Origin: Vallitalea pronyensis
GTDB lineage: Bacteria; Bacillota; Clostridia; Lachnospirales; Vallitaleaceae
DNA length: 64,000 bases
Assembly: GCF_018141445.1 (NCBI RefSeq)
Contig: NZ_CP058650.1
Span: forward strand, 1 to 64,000
Direction: 5' to 3'
The notes beneath the pieces are model-generated. The model had not been told where the DNA came from and searched no databases. It worked only from the letters and a program-made list of their open reading frames with translations. The translations under genes were made by a program, and so were the position numbers. Positions 18,086-26,045 of the stretch are shown here, one piece after another (within the stretch, counting starts at the first letter, position 1; each line of letters begins with the position of its first letter).

Positions 18086-18264
18086 CCTTATCAACTCCCT
18101 TTTATCGATTTTATCATATGTAAGGATATATCTCAATAGAAATAATGCACATGACAACTGTTGAATAGTTTCATTTAGAAAGGAAAGCTTGTTTTTGATT
18201 AATTGCAATAAACCCTTTGAAATATAGGTTTTATCATAGGATAATGGTGGATGATTACAAAAAA

Positions 18265-18385
18265 ATATGATTTATACTAATTAAATTAGTATAAATCATA
18301 TAAAATACTAAAAATATTAGTATAAATATTGACACTGGAAAATATGGCCAGTATAATAATATTTATAAACTAAAAATATTAGTAT
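18265..18385. promoter_or_regulatory. tubC: tubC-like centromere/operator: three TTAGTAT palindromes
   Basis: A 37-bp perfect palindrome (18265-18301) with core TATACTAATTAAATTAGTATA is followed by two 19-bp sites, ATACTAAAAATATTAGTAT (18305-18323) and AAACTAAAAATATTAGTAT (18367-18385), 62 bp apart and flanking the promoter. Such a cluster upstream of a tubR-like gene fits both a TubR-bound centromere and autorepression. Confidence 0.7.
18329..18357 (+). promoter_or_regulatory. tubRZ promoter
   Basis: Consensus TTGACA and TATAAT, 17-bp spacer. The spacer contains an ACTGG/CCAGT inverted repeat and the promoter is bracketed by the two 19-bp palindromes. Confidence 0.9.
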
Positions 18386-18452
18386 TAAAGAATGGAGGAA
18401 AGGGCTAACGGTATAATCGTAGGAAGATTGTAAAAAAGAAGGGAAGGTTAAA

Positions 18453-18797
18453 ATGAATTCGTTAATTGCTGACAAGTATAAAAATGTAAATTTTAGTGAT
18501 GAACAAGTTGCAATGGTCACAGAGACAATATTAACTAATGATGAAACGAAGCCAATACTTATCTTAATTAATAAGCATAGTACCTTAATAGATGAAAATA
18601 ACAAAGGTATATCAAGAAAAGATTTATGGGAAAATAGTGGGTTGCTTCAATACACATTTGAAACCGTTCTACACATCTTATTAGGTGCTACGTTAATCTA
18701 CCAAGTGAAAAAAGGAAGGGGCGGTAAGGTATTTTACCAGTTAACTTATAGAGGTGGACAAGTACTAGAATACATGCTTTTGAATAATTTAATTTGA
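18453..18797 (+). CDS. tubR: TubR-like winged-helix DNA-binding protein
   Basis: A 114-residue protein with predicted winged-helix order: helix, recognition helix around SRKDLWENSGLLQYTFETVL and a basic wing with YQVKKGRGGKVFYQLTYRGG. In the TubZRC type III partition system a small winged-helix TubR binds iterons at tubC and recruits TubZ filaments. The assignment rests on size, fold, palindromes upstream and tubZ directly downstream. It is probably autoregulated by the flanking palindromes. Confidence 0.75.
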   Translation: MNSLIADKYKNVNFSDEQVAMVTETILTNDETKPILILINKHSTLIDENNKGISRKDLWENSGLLQYTFETVLHILLGATLIYQVKKGRGGKVFYQLTYRGGQVLEYMLLNNLI

Positions 18798-18808
18798 GAT
18801 GGAGGGAG

Positions 18809-20326
18809 ATGCATAAGATGAAAGAAAGCAGATTAGAGGACATCAAAAAAATAGAAGGTAAATTAGAGACAATAAAAACAATGGATTTTGAAGGTTATAT
18901 TTTAAAAGCACTTAAAGCAATGAACTTAACATTTGTGTGTCCAGGACAAGCTGGTGGAAAAATTGGGGCAGGACTTGTTAAAGCTGGATTTTATACAGTC
19001 TTTATAAACACAGCTACCCCAGATATTGAAAATCTAAAAGGTTTACTAAAGGGAGTGGATAAGGAATTATATAAAATTATAAAGTTGGAAGGATTTGAGG
19101 GTTGTGCTAAAAAAAGAGAAGTGGGCCTTCAAGCGATTGAAGAAAATACCGACTTAATCGAAAAACAGCTAATGAATGATGAAAGGATAAAGAATTGTAC
19201 ATATACTTTCATAGTTGCAGGTCTTGGTGGTGGTACAGGAACGGGGTCCATTGACTTATTAAGCCAAATTATATCTGCGGTAATGCGATCCGATCAACGA
19301 ACAAGACCGACTGATGAATATCCCAATGGTAAACCAACAGTTTCAACCATCGTAGCCTATCCAGATTCTTCAGCTGCACAACAACCTTTGTTAAATGCGG
19401 CTCAGACATTGCTGGAAATACAAGATTTGCAGGAACAAGGCATTTTAGGCTCAAACTTAATTATAGATAATCAAAAGATGATTGATGATTTTTTAATGGA
19501 TGAAACCAATACATATAAGGATTGGGTTACAAAAGGTAACAAGATGGCAAGCCAAGTACTCACAGAATTAGCATATATAGCTTGGATGGCAGGAGACGAA
19601 GCTTTAGATCCTGTTGAGTATGTGGATATATTATCAGAACCAGGTTCTTTAGCACTTGGGAAATTGAAGTTAATCAATACAGGTGAAAAATCCAATAAAG
19701 GTCTTATGAAAGATCCATTTATAGAATCCATTAACACGAAAGATGAACTTAAATATGACGAAATAATACAACAGGCATTTACCAATAGTATATTTGCAAA
19801 AGATTATGATTTTGGACTAGCTAAAATTGGTGGCATGGCCATAATTAAACATCCAGAGTCCACGGTATTTGATGTAAAGGATAAAATTAAACTTGAAAAA
19901 GCAATGACTAATTTCTTAGAAGGTTCATTGTATCAAGTAGCTCATTTTGGCGTATATAATACGGACACCTTCGGTACTTGCAAGGAGTCGAATAGTAATA
20001 AGAATGAAGCTATTATCTACACATTACTCGTAGTAGATGATTTGCCTAAAAGGGTAGGAGAATTAACAAAAGCCGCCTTAAAAAAAGAAGAGGAAAGACA
20101 GAAGCGATTAGCTAATCGGAAAAAAGAAACACTTGGAGAGCAAATAAGTAAAGTTAAAAAGAAGGATAGGAAAGAGGTACCAAGTAACACAAAAATGTCA
20201 TTAAGTGATATTATGGCAAAGTCTAAAAGAAAAAGGAATATAAGTGTTATTTCTGAAACGGCTGCAAGAACTGAACCAGAAGAGAAAAAAAGTGCAATGA
20301 TAAGTCGATTGAAGAATCTAAAATAG
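18809..20326 (+). CDS. tubZ: TubZ: tubulin/FtsZ-like plasmid partition GTPase
   Basis: A protein of about 505 residues. The tubulin/FtsZ signature GGGTGTGS is present near residue 140, preceded by a Rossmann-like CPGQAGGKIGAG segment near residue 40. TubZ polymerises with GTP and moves TubR-bound plasmid DNA. The C-terminal 90 residues are strongly basic (KKKDRKEV, KSKRKRN), as expected of a tail that contacts TubR or DNA. Two starts compete: ATG 18809, very near GGAGGG, and ATG 18818. A terminator directly follows the stop. This locus is the best evidence that the element replicates as a low-copy plasmid. Confidence 0.92.
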   Translation: MHKMKESRLEDIKKIEGKLETIKTMDFEGYILKALKAMNLTFVCPGQAGGKIGAGLVKAGFYTVFINTATPDIENLKGLLKGVDKELYKIIKLEGFEGCAKKREVGLQAIEENTDLIEKQLMNDERIKNCTYTFIVAGLGGGTGTGSIDLLSQIISAVMRSDQRTRPTDEYPNGKPTVSTIVAYPDSSAAQQPLLNAAQTLLEIQDLQEQGILGSNLIIDNQKMIDDFLMDETNTYKDWVTKGNKMASQVLTELAYIAWMAGDEALDPVEYVDILSEPGSLALGKLKLINTGEKSNKGLMKDPFIESINTKDELKYDEIIQQAFTNSIFAKDYDFGLAKIGGMAIIKHPESTVFDVKDKIKLEKAMTNFLEGSLYQVAHFGVYNTDTFGTCKESNSNKNEAIIYTLLVVDDLPKRVGELTKAALKKEEERQKRLANRKKETLGEQISKVKKKDRKEVPSNTKMSLSDIMAKSKRKRNISVISETAARTEPEEKKSAMISRLKNLK

Positions 20327-20351
20327 AGAAGGGAGTTACCTTCTCTTTTTC
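20326..20351 (+). terminator. Intrinsic terminator after tubZ
   Basis: GAGAAGG pairs with CCTTCTC, followed by T5. Confidence 0.85.
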
Positions 20352-20482
20352 TTGAAAAAATAAGGTCAAAACAATAGCAGCTTGTATCCTTTCAGGAGTC
20401 AAGAGAGGTCATGGTTTACTTTTGTCAGTTGGTTTGAATTAAGCTAATCATGTACAATAACGTTTAAACTTTCTTTTTTATC

Positions 20483-20510
20483 TTGAAATATTGGAAAATA
20501 ATGTTATAAT
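20483..20510 (+). promoter_or_regulatory. Promoter of the ssb operon
   Basis: TTGAAA and TATAAT with a 16-bp spacer; transcription would start near 20518. Confidence 0.8.
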
Positions 20511-20608
20511 GGTTAGTATAAGAATGTTGATGACTCATATTTATGAGAACGTTTAGGAGGGATATTAATATATCCAATGTGAAAAAGTACATCTTTCTAT
20601 TTAGTAGG

Positions 20609-20632
20609 TACTGCTGCCAGCAGTATTTTTTT
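20609..20632 (+). terminator. Leader terminator (attenuator) of the ssb operon
   Basis: TACTGC-TGCCA-GCAGTA followed by T7, located about 90 bp after the promoter and before every gene of the operon. Genes downstream therefore need read-through or antitermination. Confidence 0.75.
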
Positions 20633-20644
20633 ATTATTATGTAA

Positions 20645-20700
20645 GTTTAGTTACTCTTTTAAAGAGAAACGTTTATTAACTCACTTAGTGAGAAAGGTGG
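20645..20700 (+). repeat. GTTTA-hairpin module pair
   Basis: GTTTA, hairpin CTCTTTTAAAGAG, AAACGTTTA, hairpin CTCACTTAGTGAG, then the ribosome site. The same arrangement recurs at 20908-20961 and 12896-12975. Confidence 0.65.
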
Positions 20701-20707
20701 AAGATGT

Positions 20708-20869
20708 ATGAGTTTAGGAAAACAAGTTTATGAAGAAACACATGAAGAGTGTTTAAGTTTAGTTACTGCCATTGACAGTCTGTCAAGGGTGACGTTTAGG
20801 GATGATAAAGTGAATGATCGGTTGGAAGAAATAATTACCGATTTGAATGCTATGTTTTCATCCTTATAA
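20708..20869 (+). CDS. Small acidic protein (53 aa)
   Basis: A 53-residue protein, MSLGKQVYEETHEECLSL at its start, with helical, acidic character. AAAGGTGG lies seven bases before the ATG. It is the first gene after the leader terminator and is flanked on both sides by GTTTA-hairpin modules. No motif is recognised. The confident ribosome site and operon position support it as real. Confidence 0.55.
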   Translation: MSLGKQVYEETHEECLSLVTAIDSLSRVTFRDDKVNDRLEEIITDLNAMFSSL

Positions 20870-20907
20870 TTTTGCTTAAAATTATTTGGTAGGAAAAAGT
20901 TTTTTAA

Positions 20908-21030
20908 GTTTACTTGCTCTTTTAAAGAGAAACGTTTATCAACCGCGAAGGAAATGTTTATTTTAATTTTCTTCCAAGTAAATGATAAGCAAACATGTTT
21001 AAGATCTATATTGTATAAGCTATATAGAAA
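20908..21030 (+). repeat. GTTTA-hairpin modules between the first two genes of the ssb operon
   Basis: GTTTA, hairpin CTCTTTTAAAGAG, AAACGTTTA, a further GTTTA near 20955, then GTTTAAGATC with a TATA/TATA hairpin ending in TAGAAA (20997-21030). The GTTTAAGATCT phrase recurs at 12992 and 21341. Confidence 0.6.
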
Positions 21031-21041
21031 AAATTAAGAAC

Positions 21042-21079
21042 CCAATGGGGATAGATTAAGTCCCTTATTGGGATTTATT
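21042..21079 (+). terminator. Possible internal terminator
   Basis: CCCAAT-GGGGA pairs with TCCCT-ATTGGG, followed by ATTTATTTTAT. The weak T run suggests partial termination or an RNA-processing hairpin. Confidence 0.5.
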
Positions 21080-21105
21080 TTATCTCCGGGTAAAGGAGAG
21101 AGAAT

Positions 21106-21324
21106 ATGAGTTTAGAAACTAATAATGTATCAAGAGAAGAATTTGTTCATATGTTTAGTGCTTTGTTGATGTTGGCTAAACCTGGTATCAAAGCAGTTGA
21201 TTACGTTGAAGAAGAAGACATGATAATCATCGTAATGGATAATGGGTATAAGTACTTAAATAGTATTGGCAATAATTTTATTGCTATTATGGCGCAAGTA
21301 TCAACGAGTATGCTGTTCAAATAA
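21106..21324 (+). CDS. Hypothetical protein (72 aa)
   Basis: A 72-residue protein with AAAGGAGAG before its ATG. It starts MSLETNNVSREEF, loosely like the 53-residue product upstream (both begin MSL). It has a short hydrophobic strand pattern (MIIIVMD) but no real membrane span. The family is not recognised. It is the second gene of the ssb operon. Confidence 0.6.
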   Translation: MSLETNNVSREEFVHMFSALLMLAKPGIKAVDYVEEEDMIIIVMDNGYKYLNSIGNNFIAIMAQVSTSMLFK

Positions 21325-21325
21325 C

Positions 21326-21384
21326 GTTTAAGATGACAAAGTTTAAGATCTATGTTTTTTACAAGCATAGAAACGTTTAGGAGG
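21326..21384 (+). repeat. GTTTA-hairpin modules before the 21392 gene
   Basis: GTTTAAGATGACAAA, GTTTAAGATC, hairpin CTATG-loop-CATAG, AAAC, GTTTAGGAGG. The last linker supplies the ribosome site. The GATCTATG...CATAG hairpin repeats the one at 12995-13020 with a different loop. Confidence 0.65.
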
Positions 21385-21391
21385 AAAAAAG

Positions 21392-22234
21392 ATGATAATG
21401 AAAGATGGCTATAATTATGATTGTAGATGGGTATATCTAAAGGCTATGCCAATGGATATAACTAAACTATACAAGAAAGTCAAATGTTTAGAACTAGATA
21501 TAATAAAAAATAAGATTTCTATAGGCCTTATGTATGATGAACCCACTGGAATTGGATTGAGTTACCAGACAGTATGTCAGCCAGATTCTACAGTAACAAT
21601 ATTGGATAAGGAAAATTTTGATAATGTTATTGAGATAAGTAAGGAAATCCAAGAAACAGGTGGTTGTTTTGAAACGATAATTTCTTATAAAGCCCATATT
21701 AATGGCATGCACAATGAATTTAAAGGAAAATCAAATCAACGTGTAAAGGATGAAGTTTCACAGTTACTACATAACATTGAAAGACCGTATTACGCTTGGT
21801 ATTCAAGTGAAAGACATATGAAGGTCAGTCTAGAAAAGTGTTATATAGATGTGGAGCAAGAGCAAATAGGTGATATTCTGATGAAAATAGGAGACGTTTT
21901 ATTTTTAGAACTCACTAAAGAAAATCTAGAATTTTACCTAAAATTTCATCCCAATGTTGATTTAGATGATCCGGAACTCATTAAAAAAGCCGACAATATG
22001 GAGTGGTCAGGGAAATTAATAAAATGGTATCAGAACAAAATTGATGTAATAGAAAGTCAATTAAATAAGCGATTTCTAAGAAGAAATTACCGAACTTTGT
22101 TAAGAAGAGATATGATTAACTATGTTATAGAAGTTGAGCGTGTTTCAGGTTACTTGTATAGAGTTAAGATGCAAAGTCAAGTAATGGAACAGAAATTAGC
22201 TTACATAAGGTATCAATTAGAAATGTTAAAATAA
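21392..22234 (+). CDS. Hypothetical protein (280 aa)
   Basis: A soluble-looking 280-residue protein with no signal peptide or membrane span. The C-terminal 80 residues are basic and helical (KRFLRRNYRTLLRRDM), which would suit nucleic-acid binding. AGGAGG within a GTTTAGGAGG element lies seven bases before the ATG. It is followed directly by ssb, so a role in replication, repair or single-strand handling is likely from context, but I recognise no family. Confidence 0.65.
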   Translation: MIMKDGYNYDCRWVYLKAMPMDITKLYKKVKCLELDIIKNKISIGLMYDEPTGIGLSYQTVCQPDSTVTILDKENFDNVIEISKEIQETGGCFETIISYKAHINGMHNEFKGKSNQRVKDEVSQLLHNIERPYYAWYSSERHMKVSLEKCYIDVEQEQIGDILMKIGDVLFLELTKENLEFYLKFHPNVDLDDPELIKKADNMEWSGKLIKWYQNKIDVIESQLNKRFLRRNYRTLLRRDMINYVIEVERVSGYLYRVKMQSQVMEQKLAYIRYQLEMLK

Positions 22235-22257
22235 ATTATATCTAGGAGGATAAGTAT

Positions 22258-22677
22258 ATGAATAAAGTAATTTTAATGGGAAGATTAACAAAAGATCCAG
22301 AGGTAAGATACTCACAAGGGGAGAATCCTTTAGCAATTGCCAGATACACGTTAGCTGTTAATCGCAGGTTTAAGAAAGAAGGACAACCTGATGCTGATTT
22401 TGTTAACATCGTATCATTTGGAAAGGCTGGGGAATTTGCAGATAAGTTCTATAAAAAAGGACAGCAAGTCTCTATTGTAGGTAGACTTCAAGTAAGAACA
22501 TACGATGATCCTGATGGCAATAGAAAGTGGATTACCGAAGTGATTGCTGAAGAACAATACTTCGCTGAAAGTAAGGCATCTTTTGAAAAAAGAACGCAAG
22601 GACAAAGTACTGGAGAATCTAAGGATGGCTTTGTTCCTGTAGATGATAGTGGTTTAAATGATGATTTACCTTTTTAA
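22258..22677 (+). CDS. ssb: Single-stranded DNA-binding protein
   Basis: A 139-residue SSB with the OB-fold hallmarks in order: MNKVILMGRLTKDPEVRYS at the start, NRRFKKEGQPDADFVNIVSFGK near residue 40, GQQVSIVGRLQVRTYDD near 68, and the acidic C-terminal tip DDLPF that recruits partner proteins. It coats single-stranded plasmid DNA during replication and after conjugative entry. AGGAGG is well placed. The length is slightly short of chromosomal SSBs, as is usual for plasmid copies. Confidence 0.97.
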   Translation: MNKVILMGRLTKDPEVRYSQGENPLAIARYTLAVNRRFKKEGQPDADFVNIVSFGKAGEFADKFYKKGQQVSIVGRLQVRTYDDPDGNRKWITEVIAEEQYFAESKASFEKRTQGQSTGESKDGFVPVDDSGLNDDLPF

Positions 22678-22713
22678 TTACTTATAAGGTTTAGTAATGG
22701 AACGTTTAAGAAT

Positions 22714-22789
22714 AAAAGTTTAAGAATAGAAAGTAGATAGAGTATTCCTGGAGGATGCTCTATCCTTTCTATAACGTTTAGGAGGATAA
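22714..22789 (+). repeat. 76-bp leader repeat, copy 1
   Basis: Differs from 23601-23676 at one base. It contains GTTTAAGAA, a long hairpin (AGAAAG-TA-GATAGAG with CTCTATC-CTTTCT) and AACGTTTAGGAGG, which forms the ribosome site of the next gene. Confidence 0.9.
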
Positions 22790-22794
22790 CGATT

Positions 22795-23580
22795 ATGAAA
22801 AAGAATAACTATATCGGAAGAATTATCGAGTTTTTTAATAGAAAAAGTGTAACGGTTATATCAGAAGAAAAAGCTGAGGAAGACTATACATGTTCAGTAT
22901 GTGGTTATCATTCAGTTGCTGATGATGGAAGTTGCCCTGGTTGTGAGGGTTCTATTACAATAGAACATTATGAAGAAGAATACATAGATTATTGTAAAGT
23001 CATTGAATGGGACACTGATCAATTTTCATCTTTTGTAGAATTATCAAAGGATGAAAAGATATTATGTGAGTTAGATAACGGTTATACGGTTAAATATTCT
23101 ATTTTTAAAGATGATTTTTTTGATAAAAAAAGGATGCGTATTTTTATTTATAAAAATGAAAATCTTACCGAACAAACTTGTATAGATATGCCCATATTTC
23201 TAGGTTCCTATTATTTAGGTTTTCCAATTGAATATGAAAATCTTTGGATTAAAATAAAGATTTCCAATAAAGAATATTACCATTTAAAAAGCTTTATATA
23301 TCAAAATGAACAAAGAAAAATGACAAAAAATGAAGCTATGAAACTTTTAAGATTATATAAGCTACTTAAAAAAAATAATTTAACAAAAGTAGTTTATGAT
23401 GATGGTAGTGGGGATGATTTGGAAGTTACCTATACAAAAGAAAAGGTAAATATGGATTTTTATAAAGATGTGGGACAATGGTATGGTAACCCAGGAAATG
23501 AATACAGAAAAGTTAGCTATATATTCAAAGTTGGGGAAAGCCATTGTTTAACAATAAATGAAAATGCATTTGGATGTTAA
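22795..23580 (+). CDS. Zinc-ribbon protein of unknown function
   Basis: A 261-residue protein. A CxxC...CxxC zinc ribbon (CSVCGYH and CPGCEG) lies at about residues 37-60, like a rubredoxin-type or RNA-polymerase-type ribbon. The rest is mixed helix and strand with many Lys and Tyr and no known motif. The ATG is nine bases after AGGAGG. Its leader is a near-identical copy of the one preceding the next gene, implying joint control. Confidence 0.6.
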   Translation: MKKNNYIGRIIEFFNRKSVTVISEEKAEEDYTCSVCGYHSVADDGSCPGCEGSITIEHYEEEYIDYCKVIEWDTDQFSSFVELSKDEKILCELDNGYTVKYSIFKDDFFDKKRMRIFIYKNENLTEQTCIDMPIFLGSYYLGFPIEYENLWIKIKISNKEYYHLKSFIYQNEQRKMTKNEAMKLLRLYKLLKKNNLTKVVYDDGSGDDLEVTYTKEKVNMDFYKDVGQWYGNPGNEYRKVSYIFKVGESHCLTINENAFGC

Positions 23581-23600
23581 GAACATAAACGTTTATAAGA

Positions 23601-23676
23601 AAAAGTTTAAGAATAGAAAGTAGATAGAGTATTCCTGGAGGATGTTCTATCCTTTCTATAACGTTTAGGAGGATAA
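23601..23676 (+). repeat. 76-bp leader repeat, copy 2
   Basis: Same as 22714-22789 apart from one C/T change in the hairpin arm, which converts a G-C pair to G-U. Confidence 0.9.
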
Positions 23677-23681
23677 TGTTT

Positions 23682-24173
23682 ATGGAATACAACAATAGAA
23701 GTACTGAATTTGATTTAATAAAAAGTCTGGCAGCTGCAGCTAGCCAGAAAGAAATAACGGACATAATGAATGCAGAAGGGTATCGTGTTGTCCATGCAGT
23801 AGTAGATGACGATATTTCAAATGCAATCAGTAAGGCTATAGAGCCAAAATTGTTTATCTATGGTCATATATCTAAGGAACTTAGTTCATTTAGGGTTTTG
23901 GAAGAAATAAAGAAAATAGGGATAGATCTATTTATGTCAGAGCTTAGGTTCCTGAGTAGAGAACATATTAGAATGGTTAATATGGATATAAAGAATGATT
24001 GTATATCATCTACTGAGATAAACATAGGTACTGTAAAATTGCCAGAAGCCTTAGAATATGAAAAAGTTTTTAGAGAGGCATTGATAAATAAGCCTGTACA
24101 TATTGTATTAGTTCATGAGAACTCTTCTGTTAAGACTAATTTATTAGATCAGAAATTAGGATATGATGTATAA
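23682..24173 (+). CDS. Hypothetical protein (163 aa)
   Basis: A 163-residue protein without signal peptide, membrane span or cysteine motif. ATG 23682 is preferred to ATG 23676 because it places AGGAGG nine bases upstream, the same spacing as in the duplicated leader before 22795. The fold looks like alternating helices and strands. Function unknown; it is the last gene of the ssb operon, closed by a hairpin at 24195-24219. Confidence 0.6.
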   Translation: MEYNNRSTEFDLIKSLAAAASQKEITDIMNAEGYRVVHAVVDDDISNAISKAIEPKLFIYGHISKELSSFRVLEEIKKIGIDLFMSELRFLSREHIRMVNMDIKNDCISSTEINIGTVKLPEALEYEKVFREALINKPVHIVLVHENSSVKTNLLDQKLGYDV

Positions 24174-24194
24174 GCAGCTTATCAGGTAATTTAA

Positions 24195-24219
24195 AAGTCC
24201 TTAACGTTGTTAGGGACTT
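24195..24219 (+). terminator. Terminator-like hairpin after the ssb operon
   Basis: An 11-bp stem with one wobble (AAGTCCTTAAC with GTTAGGGACTT) but only AATT after it, so termination may be incomplete. Confidence 0.55.
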
Positions 24220-24244
24220 AATTACCATCCTGGTATTAAAAAGC

Positions 24245-24274
24245 TTGTCAAAATTGATAAAACTATGGTAAAAT
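24245..24274 (+). promoter_or_regulatory. Promoter of the candidate replication gene
   Basis: TTGTCA and TAAAAT with an 18-bp spacer. Confidence 0.55.
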
Positions 24275-24485
24275 ATTGAAATAGGAACAAATTTATATAA
24301 AAAAAGACAAGTAAAAAGGAAAAGTATTTGCCGTACTTTTCCTAGCTAACAAACAAGAAAGCCTGGACAGCTTTAAAATTCTTGTTAAATATGATTCTAT
24401 TATATAATAAATAGATTTATATTTCAATAGTTTTTGAGAAAAAAAATTGTTTGTTAGCCTTCTGAAGAATTGGAGGGCTTTTTAT

Positions 24486-25319
24486 ATGCAACGATACAAA
24501 AAACGTATAGGTAGTTGTAAGTTAAATCGTGCAATAATTGATTATAAACTAGAAGCTTTAACTTCTATAGACATTGATGTGTTGCTGTTATTAGGAAAAT
24601 ATCAGGATGCATTTGGTAAAGTCAAGTATATTTACTATAAAGAAATTATAGACAAATTAAATATACATAAGACAAGCTATTATAGAGCATTACGACATCT
24701 TAGTGAGCAAAATATTATAGAAGTTGATCTAGGTACAAAAGAGACTTACAAAGATTTAAGATTTATAGATAATGATTATAGTAATGAATACAACGAGAAA
24801 GTTAAGAATTACTTTAACATTAACCATCATCTCTTATATACAAGTGAATTTAGGAACTTAAGAAAGAATGCTAAAGTAGGATTAATCCGTATCATAGCCA
24901 ATATGAACCGATATAAGGGATTTATGAATATTGGAAATGGAAAGTTAAAGCAATACTTTAATACAAGTAATATATACCTTATACGGACTTATATAGAGGA
25001 TATAAAGCAGTTTATAACAGTTAAGCATAATGACAGTGGATCGCTAACATTATTTTACAAAGAGGTACGAGAAGGGTCTATTCGAGATTTATTTTTAAGT
25101 CATATTTTTATGAGTAAGATGAAGATAAACAAAATTGTACATAGCTTATCAGATATTAGGAAGCTGATTAAAACCTTTAATATATTCATAAGCAGAGAGG
25201 CCATTAGTGATATATATTACCTCATTGAAGAGCTGACTAAATTGGTAATCCGTTATCAGGATAAGGGATTTGAAACCAAAATATACAATAAAATATTGAA
25301 TAGTAGATATGGATACTAA
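24486..25319 (+). CDS. Candidate replication initiator
   Basis: A 277-residue basic protein. Its N-terminal 100 residues contain a helix-turn-helix or winged helix (YYKEIIDKLNIHKTSYYRAL, then HLSEQNIIEVDLG). A second similar unit may follow around residues 145-190 (IRIIANMNRYKG, LKQYFNTSNIYLIR). Two winged helices in a row are typical of iteron-type plasmid Rep proteins. It directly precedes an origin-like region with a DnaA box and direct repeats. ATG 24486 has GGAGGG eight bases upstream. No strict family signature was recognised, so a transcription regulator is the alternative. Confidence 0.5.
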   Translation: MQRYKKRIGSCKLNRAIIDYKLEALTSIDIDVLLLLGKYQDAFGKVKYIYYKEIIDKLNIHKTSYYRALRHLSEQNIIEVDLGTKETYKDLRFIDNDYSNEYNEKVKNYFNINHHLLYTSEFRNLRKNAKVGLIRIIANMNRYKGFMNIGNGKLKQYFNTSNIYLIRTYIEDIKQFITVKHNDSGSLTLFYKEVREGSIRDLFLSHIFMSKMKINKIVHSLSDIRKLIKTFNIFISREAISDIYYLIEELTKLVIRYQDKGFETKIYNKILNSRYGY

Positions 25320-25465
25320 TACCTACAAAAATGCTTAACCCCTTGTTAAGTTTATTTGTATTGTATTAGATTTATTTTAAAGTAATAATAGAACGTGCAA
25401 AAAGGACAAATTGCCCTAAAATGTAAAAAAATGGGGATTGGTTCTTTTTTTTATGCCAAGAAAAC

Positions 25466-25474
25466 TGTGGATAA
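25466..25474 (-). promoter_or_regulatory. DnaA box
   Basis: TGTGGATAA, the exact complement of TTATCCACA, within the AT-rich region after the candidate Rep gene. Confidence 0.6.
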
Positions 25475-25526
25475 CTTATTTTCGGTCTTATAGAAGTTGC
25501 ATTTTGTTTAAGAATAAGTTAAATAA

Positions 25527-25565
25527 GTAGCAAAAAATTAGAGTAATAGTTGCAAAAAATTAAAT
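25527..25565. repeat. Iteron-like direct repeats
   Basis: AGTAGCAAAAAATTAGA (25527) and AGTTGCAAAAAATTAAA (25549) are 22 bp apart, two helical turns, as for initiator-binding iterons. A partial third AGTTGCA lies near 25495. Confidence 0.5.
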
Positions 25566-26045
25566 TCAAGAAGTCCGTAAAAGCCTAGTATCAAGGGGTT
25601 AAAGAGGATTTAAAGGTAGCTTACCTATCTTTAATATATTCATTTTACTCTCTCTATCCATAATACTCCAGGGGGTAATTTTTAAAATTTTGATAACAGG
25701 AGAAATCTTATTAGGAAAAAATAAGCAAGCTTATTTTCTTTCAATTTAAAATCAAAGATCTAAAGATGTGGAAATTACTAAAGTAATTTCTTTTATCACT
25801 TGAATAAAAAAAACAATCAATGAATCACCTAAGATTATAACACAATTTATGTATAAACTCATCACTAAACCATAAAAACCTTACATGAATGAAAAAAAAT
25901 ATTCTTGTGTAATTCATAGTATAAGGTTATGACCATGATGAACTATGACCTATAAAAACCTATATTAATTTGCATTTATGAATTGTAAGTCACCGAATAG
26001 TACTTTTTATGTGAACTGATCCTAAACACAAATGATAAATTTACC

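Larger units (their letters stand above)
18086..18452. other. Upstream region of the tub locus
   Basis: No gene is called here. The right half carries the TubR-type palindromes and the promoter; the left half is the minus-strand gene's upstream region with nothing clear in it. Confidence 0.6.
20352..20707. other. Upstream region and leader of the ssb operon
   Basis: No substantial gene. It holds a promoter, a GTTTAGGAGG-marked leader, an intrinsic terminator at 20609-20632 and a GTTTA-hairpin module. A 21-codon frame from GTG 20579 to 20644 runs through the terminator and could be a leader peptide. Confidence 0.55.
24174..24485 (+). promoter_or_regulatory. Leader region of the candidate replication gene
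   Basis: After the hairpin at 24195-24219 comes a promoter (24245-24274), a 9-bp hairpin GGAAAAGTA/TACTTTTCC (24318-24342), and a 12-bp inverted pair, GCTAACAAACAA at 24345-24356 and its complement at 24447-24458, which ends 13 bases before the ribosome site. A second possible promoter (TTGTTA-15-TATAAT) lies at 24382-24408. The long leader suggests post-initiation control of the downstream gene. Confidence 0.5.
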
